From Cytophaga sp. FL35 (GTDB lineage: Bacteria > Bacteroidota > Bacteroidia > Flavobacteriales > Flavobacteriaceae), in NCBI RefSeq assembly GCF_014349235.1, contig NZ_JACSOH010000007.1:1-64000 (forward strand): a stretch of DNA of 64,000 bases, in the 5' to 3' direction. Shown here piece by piece: positions 9,703 to 19,397 of the stretch (position 1 is its first letter; each line of letters begins with the position of its first letter). Below the pieces are notes generated by a model. That model searched no databases, had not been told where the DNA came from, and was given only the letters and a program-made list of their open reading frames with translations. A program made the position numbers and the translations under genes.

Positions 9703-9748
9703 TGCAACTGTTTTTACAAACAATCAACTAACAGTATTCTAATGGTGA

Positions 9749-10111
9749 TCAAGACACCGCTTCAAGTTGAGTCAGTTCTTCTTCCTTAAAAATCCTAGAT
9801 TTGATGACAAATCGTAAACCTAAAGGAATTTCAAGGGAAAAACTGGAACCTCTACCTGTAACCACATCTACGGTCAATTGGGTATGTTTCCAATACTCAA
9901 ATTGATCTCTGCTCATATGAAAATCGCAGCCATGGATTTCCCCTAGAAGCACATCGCTCGAATCAAGCATAAGCTCTCCTTTTGGGTAACACATGGGGGA
10001 GGACCCATCACAACATCCACCACTTTGGTGAAACATGAGTTCCCCATGTTGTTCCTTTAACTGATCAACCACCTTTTTCGCGGCCTCTGTTATTAGTACC
10101 CTTTCTACCAT
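9749..10111 (-). CDS. DUF779 protein, partner of aldehyde dehydrogenase
   Basis: A 120-aa protein that matches DUF779. It has a conserved Cys/Gly-rich segment, FHQSGGCCDGSSPMCYP, then DVLLGEIHGCDFHMSRDQFEYWKHTQLTVDVV. The Cys cluster suggests metal or cofactor binding. DUF779 genes are commonly found next to acetaldehyde-type dehydrogenases. Here the start codon is one base beyond the stop of the dehydrogenase gene, so the pair is certainly co-transcribed. The biochemical role is not established and an accessory role for the dehydrogenase is inferred. Confidence 0.88.
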   Translation of the reverse strand: MVERVLITEAAKKVVDQLKEQHGELMFHQSGGCCDGSSPMCYPKGELMLDSSDVLLGEIHGCDFHMSRDQFEYWKHTQLTVDVVTGRGSSFSLEIPLGLRFVIKSRIFKEEELTQLEAVS

Positions 10112-10112
10112 A

Positions 10113-11636
10113 TTAAAAGAATCCTAATGCATTCTTATCATGTGAGATAAGCATGTTCTTAGTCTGTCTGTAGTGGTCCAACATCATTTTGTGGTTTTCA
10201 CGACCAATTCCAGATTTTTTATATCCTCCAAACGGTGCGTGGGCAGGATATAAGTGGTAGCAATTGACCCAAACACGTCCGGCTTTTACCTGTCTTGAAA
10301 TTTGATAGGCTTGGTGGGTATCCCTCGTCCAGACACCAGCACCTAGTCCGTAAAGTGTGTCATTGGCAATTTCCAATGCCTCGGCTTCATCTTTAAAAGT
10401 AGTTACACAAGCTACAGGCCCAAAAATTTCTTCTTGAAATACTCGCATCTTATTATTTCCTTTTAAAAGGGTAGGCTGAATATAAAAACCACCTTCGAGT
10501 CCTTCATTGTACGCAGCTTCACCACCTGCCAATACCTCACAACCTTCTTCCTTACCTATAGAAATGTAGTTAAGGATTTTTTCGTACTGGTCGTTGGAGG
10601 CTTGTGCACCCATCATAGTGGTTGTGTCCAAGGGATGTCCCATTTTAATGGCTTTCACCCTCTCAATCACTCTTTCTATAAATTGATCATAAATGCTCTC
10701 TTGAATTAAGATTCTTGAGGGACATGTGCAAACTTCCCCTTGATTTAAAGCGAACATGACCGCACCTTCCAGACATTTATCAAAGAAATCATCATCGGCA
10801 TCCATAATACTTTCAAAGAAAATATTAGGGCTCTTACCGCCTAACTCCAAAGTTACCGGAACAATATTCTTAGAAGCATATTGCATAATTAGCTGCCCGG
10901 TAGTAGTTTCTCCCGTAAATGCCACCTTGTTTATTCTAGGATTGGAGGCCAATGGCTTCCCTGCTTCTACACCAAAACCATTGACTACGTTCAATACCCC
11001 ATCCGGTAGGATACCATCAATAAGTTCCATCAATAACATAATCCCCACCGGAGTTTGCTCTGCGGGCTTTAAAACCACGCAATTACCGGCCGCAAGAGCA
11101 GGAGCAATTTTCCAAGTAGCCATTAGAAGTGGAAAATTCCAAGGAATTATCTGCCCTACCACGCCCAAGGGCTCTTTTACGTTCATTGAAATGGTGGTGG
11201 AATCCAATTCGCTAACACTGCCTTCCTCTGCGCGAATGACCCCTGCAAAATATCTAAAGTGGTCCACTGCCAAGGGTAAATCCGCCGCAAGTGTTTCCCT
11301 AAGGGCTTTTCCGTTATCCCATGTTTCTGCTCGGGCCAAGTTTTCTAAATTCTTTTCAATGACATCGGCTATTTTTAATAATGCATTGCTTCGTTCCGTT
11401 GCAGAACTGTTGTTCCAGGCAGGAGCCGCTTTCCATGCGGCATCTACAGCAAGGTTTATATCCTCTTCCGTAGAACGGGCCACCTTGGTAAAACTGTTTC
11501 CGTCCACCGGAGAAACATTATCAAAATACTGCCCTTTTACAGGGGCTACCCATTTGCCACCTATAAAATTGTCATACTTGCTCTTAAAACTAGGTTTTAC
11601 CAGTTCTTCTTTCTTAATAGTGCTTACGTCGCTCAT
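10113..11636 (-). CDS. NAD-dependent aldehyde dehydrogenase (acetaldehyde dehydrogenase type)
   Basis: A 507-aa ALDH, longer at the N-terminus than the 465-aa enzyme elsewhere in the window. Key sites are [37 protein letters not shown], the general-base Glu in [12 protein letters not shown], and the catalytic Cys in [14 protein letters not shown]. The doubled Cys (CTC) and the DUF779 partner resemble ExaC/AldB-type enzymes that oxidise acetaldehyde and related short aldehydes. The gene is divergent from an AraC-type regulator across a 199-nt spacer with repeated GATAG/CTATC half-sites. Control by that regulator is therefore likely. Confidence 0.92.
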   Translation of the reverse strand: MSDVSTIKKEELVKPSFKSKYDNFIGGKWVAPVKGQYFDNVSPVDGNSFTKVARSTEEDINLAVDAAWKAAPAWNNSSATERSNALLKIADVIEKNLENLARAETWDNGKALRETLAADLPLAVDHFRYFAGVIRAEEGSVSELDSTTISMNVKEPLGVVGQIIPWNFPLLMATWKIAPALAAGNCVVLKPAEQTPVGIMLLMELIDGILPDGVLNVVNGFGVEAGKPLASNPRINKVAFTGETTTGQLIMQYASKNIVPVTLELGGKSPNIFFESIMDADDDFFDKCLEGAVMFALNQGEVCTCPSRILIQESIYDQFIERVIERVKAIKMGHPLDTTTMMGAQASNDQYEKILNYISIGKEEGCEVLAGGEAAYNEGLEGGFYIQPTLLKGNNKMRVFQEEIFGPVACVTTFKDEAEALEIANDTLYGLGAGVWTRDTHQAYQISRQVKAGRVWVNCYHLYPAHAPFGGYKKSGIGRENHKMMLDHYRQTKNMLISHDKNALGFF

Positions 11637-11702
11637 ATTCTGTAAATTTAAGTTGATGAATTAATAAATAACTGAGCTCCAAGTTACTAGGATTCAAGTA
11701 GG

Positions 11703-11748
11703 TTTTGATAGTACAATTCTATCAATCAAATGAACTATCCTATCAAAA
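11703..11748. promoter_or_regulatory. Putative operator between aldehyde dehydrogenase and AraC regulator
   Basis: TTTTGATAG (11703-11711) is the exact inverse of CTATCAAAA (11740-11748). Two further CTATC units lie at 11719-11723 and 11735-11739. TGATAG-N7-CTATCA forms a tighter inverted repeat within the same block. The position between divergent genes, one coding an AraC-family protein, suggests regulator binding sites. Confidence 0.55.
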
Positions 11749-11835
11749 TTTATGAATTTCGTAAATTGAAGCAACCAATTTCATTAAATTACAAAAAATA
11801 TCACTCGATTATGTTGATTTAGAAATATTTAACCT

Positions 11836-12741
11836 ATGGAATTACCTAAGTCATTTTATGCCACCAGGAAACTTGTTGATGTGGTAGAAAATAAAACCAC
11901 CTATGAGTTAAAGGACTCTGCGATTCATATCTTTGAAACACATGAAAAAGCAGAACTGGTACAGTTAAAATTTGGGTCTCCGGTTTTGGCAAGTATGTTG
12001 GAGGGAAAGAAAATCATGCATTTAAAGGATATGCAGTCCTTTGATTTTCTCCCGGGTGAATCCCTTATTTTACCGGCAGATGAACTTATGTCCATAGATT
12101 TTCCCGATTCTACTAAAAAATCCCCTACCCGGTGCTTGGCTTTGGAGATAGGGGAGGACCGCATTCAAAGGGTAGCGCAATTGATGAATGAACAAATGGG
12201 CAAGATAGAAGGGGACGAATGGGATTTGCTGGACTATAATTTTCATTTCACCAACGACCCCGGTCTTCATAAAATAATTCAAAGAATTGTCTATCTGTAT
12301 GCAGAAAAACACCCTTCCAAGGACTTTTTTGTTTCCAATATGTTACAGGAGTTGATCATTAGAATCTTACAGGCAAATACAAGAAAGACCTATGCAAACA
12401 ATTCCAAGGAATTGTCAGGCCATAATCGCTTTGCTTACATTGTTGAATATATCAAACAAAATCTAGTTCAATCCTTAACAGTTAAAGAGCTTAGTGACAA
12501 GGTGTATATGAGCCAAAGTAACTTTTATAAAAAGTTCAAACAGGAAATGGGACAATCACCTGTAGATTTTATCAATCAAGAACGTATTGCCAAGGCAAGC
12601 GAACTCTTAAGCAATGATGAAATGAACCTAACGGACGTATTTCTATCCTGCGGATTTAAAAATCGTTCCTATTTTAATAGAATGTTCAAACGGATCAAGG
12701 GAACCAGCCCCAGTCAATACCAGCAACGATTTAAGGATTAA
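11836..12741 (+). CDS. AraC-family transcriptional regulator of the aldehyde dehydrogenase pair
   Basis: A 301-aa protein. The N-terminal ~190 residues look like the 'AraC-type regulator N-terminal' ligand-sensing domain. The C-terminus (about 205-300) has two helix-turn-helix units, with LTVKELSDKVYMSQSNFYKKFKQ as the first and the family signature ending SYFNRMFKRIKGTSPSQY as the second. Gene arrangement (divergent from the ALDH and DUF779 pair) and the repeat block in the shared spacer suggest that it activates those genes in response to an aldehyde or alcohol. The ligand is unknown. Confidence 0.88.
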   Translation: MELPKSFYATRKLVDVVENKTTYELKDSAIHIFETHEKAELVQLKFGSPVLASMLEGKKIMHLKDMQSFDFLPGESLILPADELMSIDFPDSTKKSPTRCLALEIGEDRIQRVAQLMNEQMGKIEGDEWDLLDYNFHFTNDPGLHKIIQRIVYLYAEKHPSKDFFVSNMLQELIIRILQANTRKTYANNSKELSGHNRFAYIVEYIKQNLVQSLTVKELSDKVYMSQSNFYKKFKQEMGQSPVDFINQERIAKASELLSNDEMNLTDVFLSCGFKNRSYFNRMFKRIKGTSPSQYQQRFKD

Positions 12742-12941
12742 GTACGTCAACAATTCAACTTTTCTCACAAAAGTCATCTGCTAGATTTCTAACTTAGTAT
12801 CAAAATATTACATCCCCTAACAAATCCTCAAATTTCATTCAAAAGCCTTCCTGATATCATAAAAACAGTGATTTAGAAATCCATAAGGGACTGATTTGCG
12901 TATTTTAAAGCAAAGACAAAACATCATATACCCCTTGCCGG

Positions 12942-14888
12942 ATGAATTATTTTCCAAAACGGCTTTCACCCATTTTTTTGTTGCTCTTCTTAGGTTGTAT
13001 TTTATATGCTCAGGAAAAGGAACAATTTCTAGGTCCCTTTACCTTAGGTGAGTACGAAGGCCAAGCCACCTTTGAATACATTACTAACGAACAGGATACC
13101 ATTTACCATGGCCCTTTTGAACTTACCAGCACCAATCTAGGAGCACTTTTGAACGAAGCTGATACTTCCTTTAATTTTTCGGGAGCCTTTGAACAGAACA
13201 AGGCCAACGGACCTTGGCAGTTTCAGTTCGGTAAGTTTAAATCCAATAGTGAAAGTACCTTGGTTGGCTATGAATACCGGGTGCTGATCAGTGGTACCCA
13301 AGAGCAGGGTAGTGGCACCTTGCTAAGTGGAGTGCCAGATGGCCCTTGGGAATACCGAATTGATGTTATAAAGGATTCAGAAATAGAACAGACCTTGTTC
13401 AAAAGCAACATCAACTTTAAAAAGGGCACTCCCCAACAAAGTTTTCAGATGGAAAACAAGGCAACCGCCTTGGTAGGTAGAACCTTAAGAAACGGTCTGG
13501 CGCACGATGAATGGGAGTCGTATGAATCTCAGGAAATTGAGAATACAGAACGTTGGATTTTTGAGGAAGGCGTACTAAAAACAATTATTTTTTCATCTGA
13601 AGGAAATACTAATGAAATTCCGGTATTTGAAAATAAGGGGGTACTTAAAACCATTCCCTTAGATGCATCATTTATAGAGGTGCTTAAGGTCACCATTCCA
13701 GAAGAACATGTTAAAAGATTGCAAACGGGAATAGGAGCCCTGATTAGGGAAAATGCGGGGTATTACAAAAAAATGAACCATCTTCTCAATGAATTGGGTG
13801 AAGCCAATCTAGCCCCGGGAATTCTTGCAAAAGTACCTCACTACCCTTTGGATTCCGTTCAACAAGGGCATCTGGCCCAAATGCAGAAAGATTATGAGGT
13901 TGCCAAAGAAATTGCTGATGAACTTCTTAAAAACAGTCATCTTAATATCATTAAACGTTCTGATGCGGATGCCCTTTACAAGTTTAAGGTGACAGAAAGA
14001 ATCAACTCCCAGTATTTAAAGCCGCTGGGGAAAGTGAACAAAATGTACAAGCAGGGAATTGTAGGCAATATACCTACGGAACAACTGCTCGCCTCCTTAT
14101 GGAAAGAGGGAATACCTACAAAAGAAATAACGGTAAGCGTAGATAGTCTCAATACTACAAGAACATTTGAACCCACCAATGCTTGCTCATTTAATTTTAA
14201 TGAGCCTACTACCGAAACGCTTCAGCAATTAGCAGCGTTTTCAAAACAAAGCTTAACGGAAATTAAAAGTTCCCTTTCAGATAAACTTACCAATGAGGCA
14301 AGGTTACAAGCGTTGAACGGGCTGGAGGAAGACCTCATTCAACTAAATGATAGCCTCGTTAGTAAAATTGACGCAAGTAGGGACAGTCTTCCAAAAAAAT
14401 ACCTTCCATCGCTCAAACATATAAAGAAATTGGCCGATGATTCTCTAGCCGAATATGCTGCACTTGGCAACGCAGAAGAAAAATTGGCTTTTGGTAATGA
14501 CCTAAAGGCTTGTATGGGTACACTTCACATGTTTTCGGACAAGTTGATCGCCCTACCATCAACCAGGGAAGATATAGAAAGATTATATCAAGATGCAGTT
14601 TGGAATCCCTTTATGGCTACGGTGATGGAGGAAGATGTGAAAAAAAGAATTACTTCGGCCTATAAAAATGAACTTATTCCCTTTTTTATAAAAAGTGCTG
14701 AAAAAATCCAATGTACGAATGCGGAAGAATTGGTGTACCAAATTGAAGTTGTTAACCATAGAATGGAAATTTTAAGGGCAGGAAACACTAAAAAACTAGA
14801 AAGAAAATTAAAGCGCGAAAAGGACCCGCTAAAAATCATTCAATTATTACAACAGGAAGTAACCTCCAAAGATTCAACGCATGAATAG
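12942..14888 (+). CDS. Secreted 648-aa protein of unknown function
   Basis: An N-terminal signal peptide (ending LGCILYAQ) precedes an N-terminal ~220 residues with repeated strand-turn units such as YHGPFELTS, GAFEQNKANGPWQFQFG and GVPDGPWEYRID. These resemble MORN-like or toxin-antitoxin 'YwqK'-like beta repeats. The remaining ~400 residues are charged and mostly helical. I do not recognise a catalytic domain. It is the first gene of an operon with a DUF2490 outer-membrane-type protein (8-nt overlap) and a MORN-repeat protein, so a shared envelope role is likely. Confidence 0.75.
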   Translation: MNYFPKRLSPIFLLLFLGCILYAQEKEQFLGPFTLGEYEGQATFEYITNEQDTIYHGPFELTSTNLGALLNEADTSFNFSGAFEQNKANGPWQFQFGKFKSNSESTLVGYEYRVLISGTQEQGSGTLLSGVPDGPWEYRIDVIKDSEIEQTLFKSNINFKKGTPQQSFQMENKATALVGRTLRNGLAHDEWESYESQEIENTERWIFEEGVLKTIIFSSEGNTNEIPVFENKGVLKTIPLDASFIEVLKVTIPEEHVKRLQTGIGALIRENAGYYKKMNHLLNELGEANLAPGILAKVPHYPLDSVQQGHLAQMQKDYEVAKEIADELLKNSHLNIIKRSDADALYKFKVTERINSQYLKPLGKVNKMYKQGIVGNIPTEQLLASLWKEGIPTKEITVSVDSLNTTRTFEPTNACSFNFNEPTTETLQQLAAFSKQSLTEIKSSLSDKLTNEARLQALNGLEEDLIQLNDSLVSKIDASRDSLPKKYLPSLKHIKKLADDSLAEYAALGNAEEKLAFGNDLKACMGTLHMFSDKLIALPSTREDIERLYQDAVWNPFMATVMEEDVKKRITSAYKNELIPFFIKSAEKIQCTNAEELVYQIEVVNHRMEILRAGNTKKLERKLKREKDPLKIIQLLQQEVTSKDSTHE

Positions 14889-15714
14889 TAAGATACGCAG
14901 TAGCATTTGGTCCGTATGTCTTATTTGCCTTGCCGTTGGTAACTTATGGGCGCAGGAAGACGAAGAAAAAGTAGAATTACCTCCATATTCCAAATACAAG
15001 GACCCAACTACCAAAGTTTGGTTCAATACCTATGGAAACATTAGGATTGGAAAGCGCTTTTTCTGGGATGCGCAAACACATTTTAGATTTCAGGAAACGG
15101 AAAACACGCCCTTTATTGGCCAAGTAGGGCAAATATATAACCGTCACGCCATAGGGTACATTTACTCAAAGAAGACCAATTTTAGTCTCGGTGGGGTTGT
15201 ACGTATTAATTTTAATACGGATGAGGATTCTGAAGATAGGAATGTAGTACCGGAATGGCGTATTTGGCACCAATACCAATTTGCACAACCGCTATACACA
15301 GCCATGATTTACCACAGAATCCGTATTGAACACCGGTGGACACAGGGTTTTGAGGAAAACAGTAAATATATCTTTAGAAACAGGTGGCGTTATATGTTCC
15401 GCGCCAAAGTACCATTGAACAGCCACAAACTTAAGCCACATACCATTTATGTTTCCCCGGAGGCAGAACTGATTATGCAAAGTGGTAAAGCGGTGGTAGA
15501 TAGCCCCATGGAAGACTTACGTTTAACTACCACTTTGGGATATATTGCTACGCCAAGACTAACTTTTGCTGCAGGTTTAATGTACTCCCAAGGTCAGGAT
15601 TTGGCGAACGGGGGATATTACAAACAATCGTGGACCATGCGTTTTCATATGTACTATTCGCCGGACTTTAGAAGGGTTAAAAACAAGCTTCCCGACGTCC
15701 ATTTAGATGATTAA
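14881..15714 (+). CDS. DUF2490 outer-membrane beta-barrel-like protein
   Basis: A 277-aa protein with a signal peptide cleaved after NLWAQ. Alternating hydrophobic and polar residues and many aromatic strand ends (TKVWFNTYGNIRIGKRFFW, YNRHAIGYIYSKKTNFSLG) are typical of DUF2490, a family of probable outer-membrane barrels in Bacteroidota. It ends with an amphipathic strand (WTMRFHMYYSPDF) close to the C-terminus. The start codon overlaps the preceding gene by 8 nt, so translational coupling is probable. No enzymatic function is evident. Confidence 0.82.
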   Translation: MNSKIRSSIWSVCLICLAVGNLWAQEDEEKVELPPYSKYKDPTTKVWFNTYGNIRIGKRFFWDAQTHFRFQETENTPFIGQVGQIYNRHAIGYIYSKKTNFSLGGVVRINFNTDEDSEDRNVVPEWRIWHQYQFAQPLYTAMIYHRIRIEHRWTQGFEENSKYIFRNRWRYMFRAKVPLNSHKLKPHTIYVSPEAELIMQSGKAVVDSPMEDLRLTTTLGYIATPRLTFAAGLMYSQGQDLANGGYYKQSWTMRFHMYYSPDFRRVKNKLPDVHLDD

Positions 15715-15746
15715 CACGTATCTAAGAACGAAACATTACCATACCT

Positions 15747-16592
15747 ATGAAACTAAAATACCCAATTTTTTTCTTGGCATTGGCCGTAACAACTGCTTGT
15801 TCCGTTTACTTTTTCACAAAATCCAACAGTCTTAACAAGCTATTGCAAGACTCGAAGGAACAACAGGAAGTTGCCGTTTCCAAACTTATGGAATATGAGA
15901 AATTAGCTCAATTGGATTCAATTCTTCTTGAAGGCGATTATGATACCGCTATAAAGTCCTATTCCGAAAACCTGAATGCCGAAAAGGAGAACAAAATGAG
16001 AATCCCTTTACGAATTGCATTAGCTGAAAAACTTGCCAAGGTACAAAGAAGCCCTTCAAGAAAAGAAGATTCCCTTAAAGCTGCATTGGACAGTCTGCCC
16101 AATCAGCAATTGACTTCATCCGAAGAACTCCGTAGATATGATTCCATCAACTTTACTTTGGAAAAGACCCGTGTTCAATTAGCTAGATTAAAGAGTCAGT
16201 TCCAGAACAAGGCGTATGGTGAATACCTAAAATTCAAAAGTAAAAAAGGAAATTTCATGCATTATGTAGGCCAAGTAAAAAACGGAAAGGCCAACGGTTT
16301 TGGAATTGCCGTTTTGGACAGTGGAAGTAGGTACGAAGGAGAGTGGAAAGACAATGAAAGACAGGGAGAGGGTACTTTTTATTGGCCTGATGGCGAATAT
16401 TATGTAGGTACCTATCAAAACGATAAGCGTAGCGGTTTCGGTACTTATTATTGGCCAAATGGAGAAAAATACACCGGTCAATGGAAAGAGGACAAACGCA
16501 GTGGAAACGGTCAATTCTTTGATGCCGATGGGGATTTAGTTGCCGGTGGGGAATGGAGCGAGGATAAACTTGTTGAAATCAACGATAAGTAA
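15747..16592 (+). CDS. MORN-repeat membrane-anchored protein
   Basis: A 281-aa protein. An N-terminal hydrophobic segment (YPIFFLALAVTTACSVYFF) is likely a signal anchor or, through its Cys, a lipid anchor. A helical, coiled-coil-like section follows to about residue 160. The C-terminal ~90 residues carry four MORN repeats with the signature YxGxWxxxxxxGxGxxxW/F, for example RYEGEWKDNERQGEGTFYW and KYTGQWKEDKRSGNGQFF. MORN repeats usually bind membranes or partners. The gene is third in the operon with the 648-aa and DUF2490 proteins, 32 nt downstream. Confidence 0.85.
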   Translation: MKLKYPIFFLALAVTTACSVYFFTKSNSLNKLLQDSKEQQEVAVSKLMEYEKLAQLDSILLEGDYDTAIKSYSENLNAEKENKMRIPLRIALAEKLAKVQRSPSRKEDSLKAALDSLPNQQLTSSEELRRYDSINFTLEKTRVQLARLKSQFQNKAYGEYLKFKSKKGNFMHYVGQVKNGKANGFGIAVLDSGSRYEGEWKDNERQGEGTFYWPDGEYYVGTYQNDKRSGFGTYYWPNGEKYTGQWKEDKRSGNGQFFDADGDLVAGGEWSEDKLVEINDK

Positions 16593-16606
16593 AATAGCAA
16601 ACCTAT

Positions 16607-17503
16607 TTATGCGGTGGCCGCAGCGGTGCAAACATTTCGCGTTAGCATGCGGTATTCCCCCTCTTTTTTGAAATCCCTAATAGAAATTCCAACATATTTT
16701 TTAAAGGTCTTGGATAGGTGACTAACATCTGTAAAACCTAATTCATCTGCAATTTCCGTAAGTGTTTTATCGCTATGTAATAGCCTAATTTCTACCAATT
16801 TTAATTTTGCCTTAATAATATATTCCCTAAGGGACATATTCACCTGTTTTCTAAAGTATTCGCTCACGTAGGTGGGCGACATAGAAAAGAGGTCCGCCAA
16901 AATCTCTACCTTTAATTGATCGGGCTCTCCAATATGTTCGTTCAAATATTGAAGCATCCTTACAATCCGGTCATCCGTTTGGTCTTTGATGGATTCAAAA
17001 TAGATAGTCTTTTTAATATTGCGCATCAATAGTTCCAAAATGCCGGTCATTAAGCTGGTGATAAGTCCATTAATGGTTTCTGTCTGATTCCTGGCCTCCT
17101 GGAGGATTATATCTATTAGACGTTCCATGTGTTGCCTATCAATTTCAGACTGAATAACACTCCCGGGCAATTGATTGTAATTGGAAAGAATGTAAGAAGC
17201 CTCATCAAACCAAGCATTTCTATCTATAGAGCTCCCACCAACTTGCTTAAAAAAGGAATCGGAAAACTTGAGAAAGACAAAGGTTGTAGGCTCTTCCACG
17301 GTAAAAGAATGACATTTTAAGGGTGGGTGTAGAAAAATATCCCCCTTAGAATAGGCTTGTTCATTATAATTAATGCATTGTGTTCCTGTTCCATTCCGGA
17401 CCCACACCAGCTCAAAAAAATTATTCTTCACTGGTCTTTGTTTCCATTCGGACAATGTCAATTCTTGTATTTCAAATGGTTTATAAGCATGAATAACATT
17501 CAT
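16607..17503 (-). CDS. AraC-family transcriptional regulator
   Basis: A 298-aa protein with an N-terminal cupin-like sensor (NFFELVWVRNGTGTQCINYN, YSKGDIFLHPPLKCHSF) and a C-terminal AraC DNA-binding domain with two HTH units at about residues 195-290 (VEILADLFSMSPTYVSEYFRK and LTEIADELGFTDVSHLSKTFKK). It is divergent from the nitroreductase-cupin pair. The shared spacer holds a perfect palindrome overlapping the nitroreductase promoter, so control of that pair is likely. The short hydrophobic tail (CTAAATA) is unusual but not informative. Confidence 0.88.
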   Translation of the reverse strand: MNVIHAYKPFEIQELTLSEWKQRPVKNNFFELVWVRNGTGTQCINYNEQAYSKGDIFLHPPLKCHSFTVEEPTTFVFLKFSDSFFKQVGGSSIDRNAWFDEASYILSNYNQLPGSVIQSEIDRQHMERLIDIILQEARNQTETINGLITSLMTGILELLMRNIKKTIYFESIKDQTDDRIVRMLQYLNEHIGEPDQLKVEILADLFSMSPTYVSEYFRKQVNMSLREYIIKAKLKLVEIRLLHSDKTLTEIADELGFTDVSHLSKTFKKYVGISIRDFKKEGEYRMLTRNVCTAAATA

Positions 17504-17619
17504 TTTACTTGAAATTTACCTCAAAAATAAATCAATTATTGTTATAGCAGCATATTATAGAAGACTAAAACCTTTAAAAGTACATAAAATACCATTTTTC
17601 ATACCTACCAAACCCACTT

Positions 17620-17636
17620 AGGTACATGTACCTTTG
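17620..17636 (+). promoter_or_regulatory. 14-bp palindrome overlapping a -7 element
   Basis: AGGTACATGTACCT (17620-17633) is a perfect palindrome. Its right arm merges with TACCTTTG (17629-17636), an exact TAnnTTTG -7 element 26 nt before the nitroreductase ATG. No TTG is present at the expected -33 position. This suggests an activator- or repressor-controlled promoter, plausibly the target of the divergent AraC protein. Confidence 0.55.
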
Positions 17637-17661
17637 TTCCAAATTAAAAATTATCTATCTA

Positions 17662-18336
17662 ATGGAAACAACACAAATAGCAAAAGAAGATATTGTCCAG
17701 GCATTTAATTTTCGTCATGCCACCAAAGAGTTTGATGCAACTAAAAAAATACCGGATGCAGATTTTGAGTTTATTTTGGAAACCGCACATTTATCTCCCA
17801 GTTCATTTGGTTTTGAACCTTGGCATTTTGTAGTAGTGCAAGACAAAGATTTACGCGAATCTTTGAAACTTTTTGCGTGGGGAGCCCCTTTAAAATTAGA
17901 TACGGCAAGCCATTTTGTATTAGGATTGGCCATGAAAGCCCCCATGGTAAAACACGATGCGGAGTATATAGATGATATGATGCGTAAAGTGAAGCAATTT
18001 CCGGAAGATATAGTAGCCATGTATTCCAAGTTCTATAGAGAATTTCAGGAGCGCGATTTTAACTTGGATACCGATAAAAAATTATTTGACTGGTCTACCA
18101 AACAAACCTACATCGCCTTGGCTAATATGATGACATCTGCTGCTTTAGTAGGTATAGACAGTTGTCCAATAGAAGGGTTTCACCAAACGGAAATTGAACC
18201 CTTACTGAAAGAAAAATTTGGTATTGATACCGATAAGTATGGTTTAGCCTTTATGGCCGCCTTTGGATACAGAAAGGCAGACCCTGAACACCCGAAAGTT
18301 AGAAGGGAGAAGGTAGATATAATAACATGGAAATAG
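17662..18336 (+). CDS. Nitroreductase family NAD(P)H-dependent oxidoreductase
   Basis: A 224-aa FMN-dependent enzyme of the NfsB-like group. It has the N-terminal flavin-binding motif FNFRHATKEFD, the SPSSFGFEPWHFVVVQD segment, and the C-terminal IDSCPIEGFHQTEIEPLL with AFMAAFGYR. Typical reactions are two-electron reductions of quinones or nitroaromatics. The ATG at 17662 gives a normal family N-terminus. An in-frame start at 17626 would run through the palindromic promoter and is unlikely. A cupin gene follows after 5 nt. Regulation by the divergent AraC protein is inferred from layout. Confidence 0.9.
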   Translation: METTQIAKEDIVQAFNFRHATKEFDATKKIPDADFEFILETAHLSPSSFGFEPWHFVVVQDKDLRESLKLFAWGAPLKLDTASHFVLGLAMKAPMVKHDAEYIDDMMRKVKQFPEDIVAMYSKFYREFQERDFNLDTDKKLFDWSTKQTYIALANMMTSAALVGIDSCPIEGFHQTEIEPLLKEKFGIDTDKYGLAFMAAFGYRKADPEHPKVRREKVDIITWK

Positions 18337-18341
18337 AAAAA

Positions 18342-19175
18342 ATGAAAAAAATAATTTTAGGTGTTTTTGCATTAGCAGCAACAATAACAAATACTGCACA
18401 AACATCCACAACAGACAACGCAAAAAGTAAAAACGAAGTAGTAACCCAAGACCAAATAGATTGGGGATGGTTAAATCCTGCCAGAGGCGATAAAAGTCCG
18501 GCTGCAGGGCAATTATGGGGAGACCGTACCAAGAATGAACCTTCTGGTTTTTTGGTAAAATTTAATAAAGGTTTTTCCTCACCACCCCATATTCACAATA
18601 TTACCTATCGGGCAGTGGTAATTAAGGGATTATTGCATAATGATGACCCAAAAGCTGAAGAAATGTGGTTGCCCGCAGGGAGCTATTGGCAGCAGCCTGC
18701 TGGTGAAGGACACGTAACCGCTGCCGACGGGGAAGAAAATATGGCTTTTTTAGATATTCAAGAAGGTCCGTATTTGGTACAACCTACCGAAGAGGCTTTT
18801 GATATTGGAGAGCGTCCAATTAATATAGATGAATCCAACTTAGTTTGGTTACATGCCAAGGATATGGAGTGGGTTTCAGAAAGGAGTAATGTAGAAACCG
18901 CTTTTTTATGGGGAAGTCATGATGCCAATCAGTTACGAGCAACACTATTAAAATTACCAGCTGACTTTAAAGGTAGTATTAAAAATTTAAGTCCAAACTT
19001 TAGAGCGGTGGTGATTTCAGGTAAAATAACCCATCAATTTTCTAAAAAGGATGCTAAAAATGAATTGGAAGCCGGTTCTTATTTTGGTGCAGAAGAAAAC
19101 GCATCACCTTATATAAGTACCGATGTTGAAACGGTAATTTACGTCCGTTCTAACGGGAATTTTGAAGTGAGGTAA
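18342..19175 (+). CDS. DUF4437 / ChrR-like cupin protein, exported
   Basis: A 277-aa protein with a signal peptide (MKKIILGVFALAATITNTAQ) followed by two cupin-like halves. The first has HIHNITYRAVVIKGLLHND and LPAGSYWQQPAGEGHVTAA, with potential metal-binding histidines. The second is more degenerate (FRAVVISGKITHQFS, LEAGSYFGAEENASP). The family is DUF4437, whose role is unknown. It begins 5 nt after the nitroreductase stop and shares its promoter. A small-molecule-binding or detoxification role in the periplasm is plausible only by association. Confidence 0.8.
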   Translation: MKKIILGVFALAATITNTAQTSTTDNAKSKNEVVTQDQIDWGWLNPARGDKSPAAGQLWGDRTKNEPSGFLVKFNKGFSSPPHIHNITYRAVVIKGLLHNDDPKAEEMWLPAGSYWQQPAGEGHVTAADGEENMAFLDIQEGPYLVQPTEEAFDIGERPINIDESNLVWLHAKDMEWVSERSNVETAFLWGSHDANQLRATLLKLPADFKGSIKNLSPNFRAVVISGKITHQFSKKDAKNELEAGSYFGAEENASPYISTDVETVIYVRSNGNFEVR

Positions 19176-19397
19176 ACCTAAAATGTTGTCGTGATAGTAA
19201 CCAATGGAAATATCAAACTAACTAAATTTCCACAGCTTATGTTGCTAACACAAAAGTTGCGCTCAAACACAAATGATTTCCCTAAAATTCCCAAGCCTTT
19301 AATTCTCGTCAATCATTTCTGCTATTGCATTCATCGCTTTCTATTCCATAAAGTAATTTGCTGCAAACGAATTATAAATTTAATACCAGAGAATAGA

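Noticed and set aside
10756..11664. Long plus-strand open frame (302 codons) opposite the aldehyde dehydrogenase gene
   Set aside because: It is the mirror of a clear, motif-complete dehydrogenase gene, has Ser/Thr/Pro-rich composition with no domain, and no promoter. It is a shadow frame.
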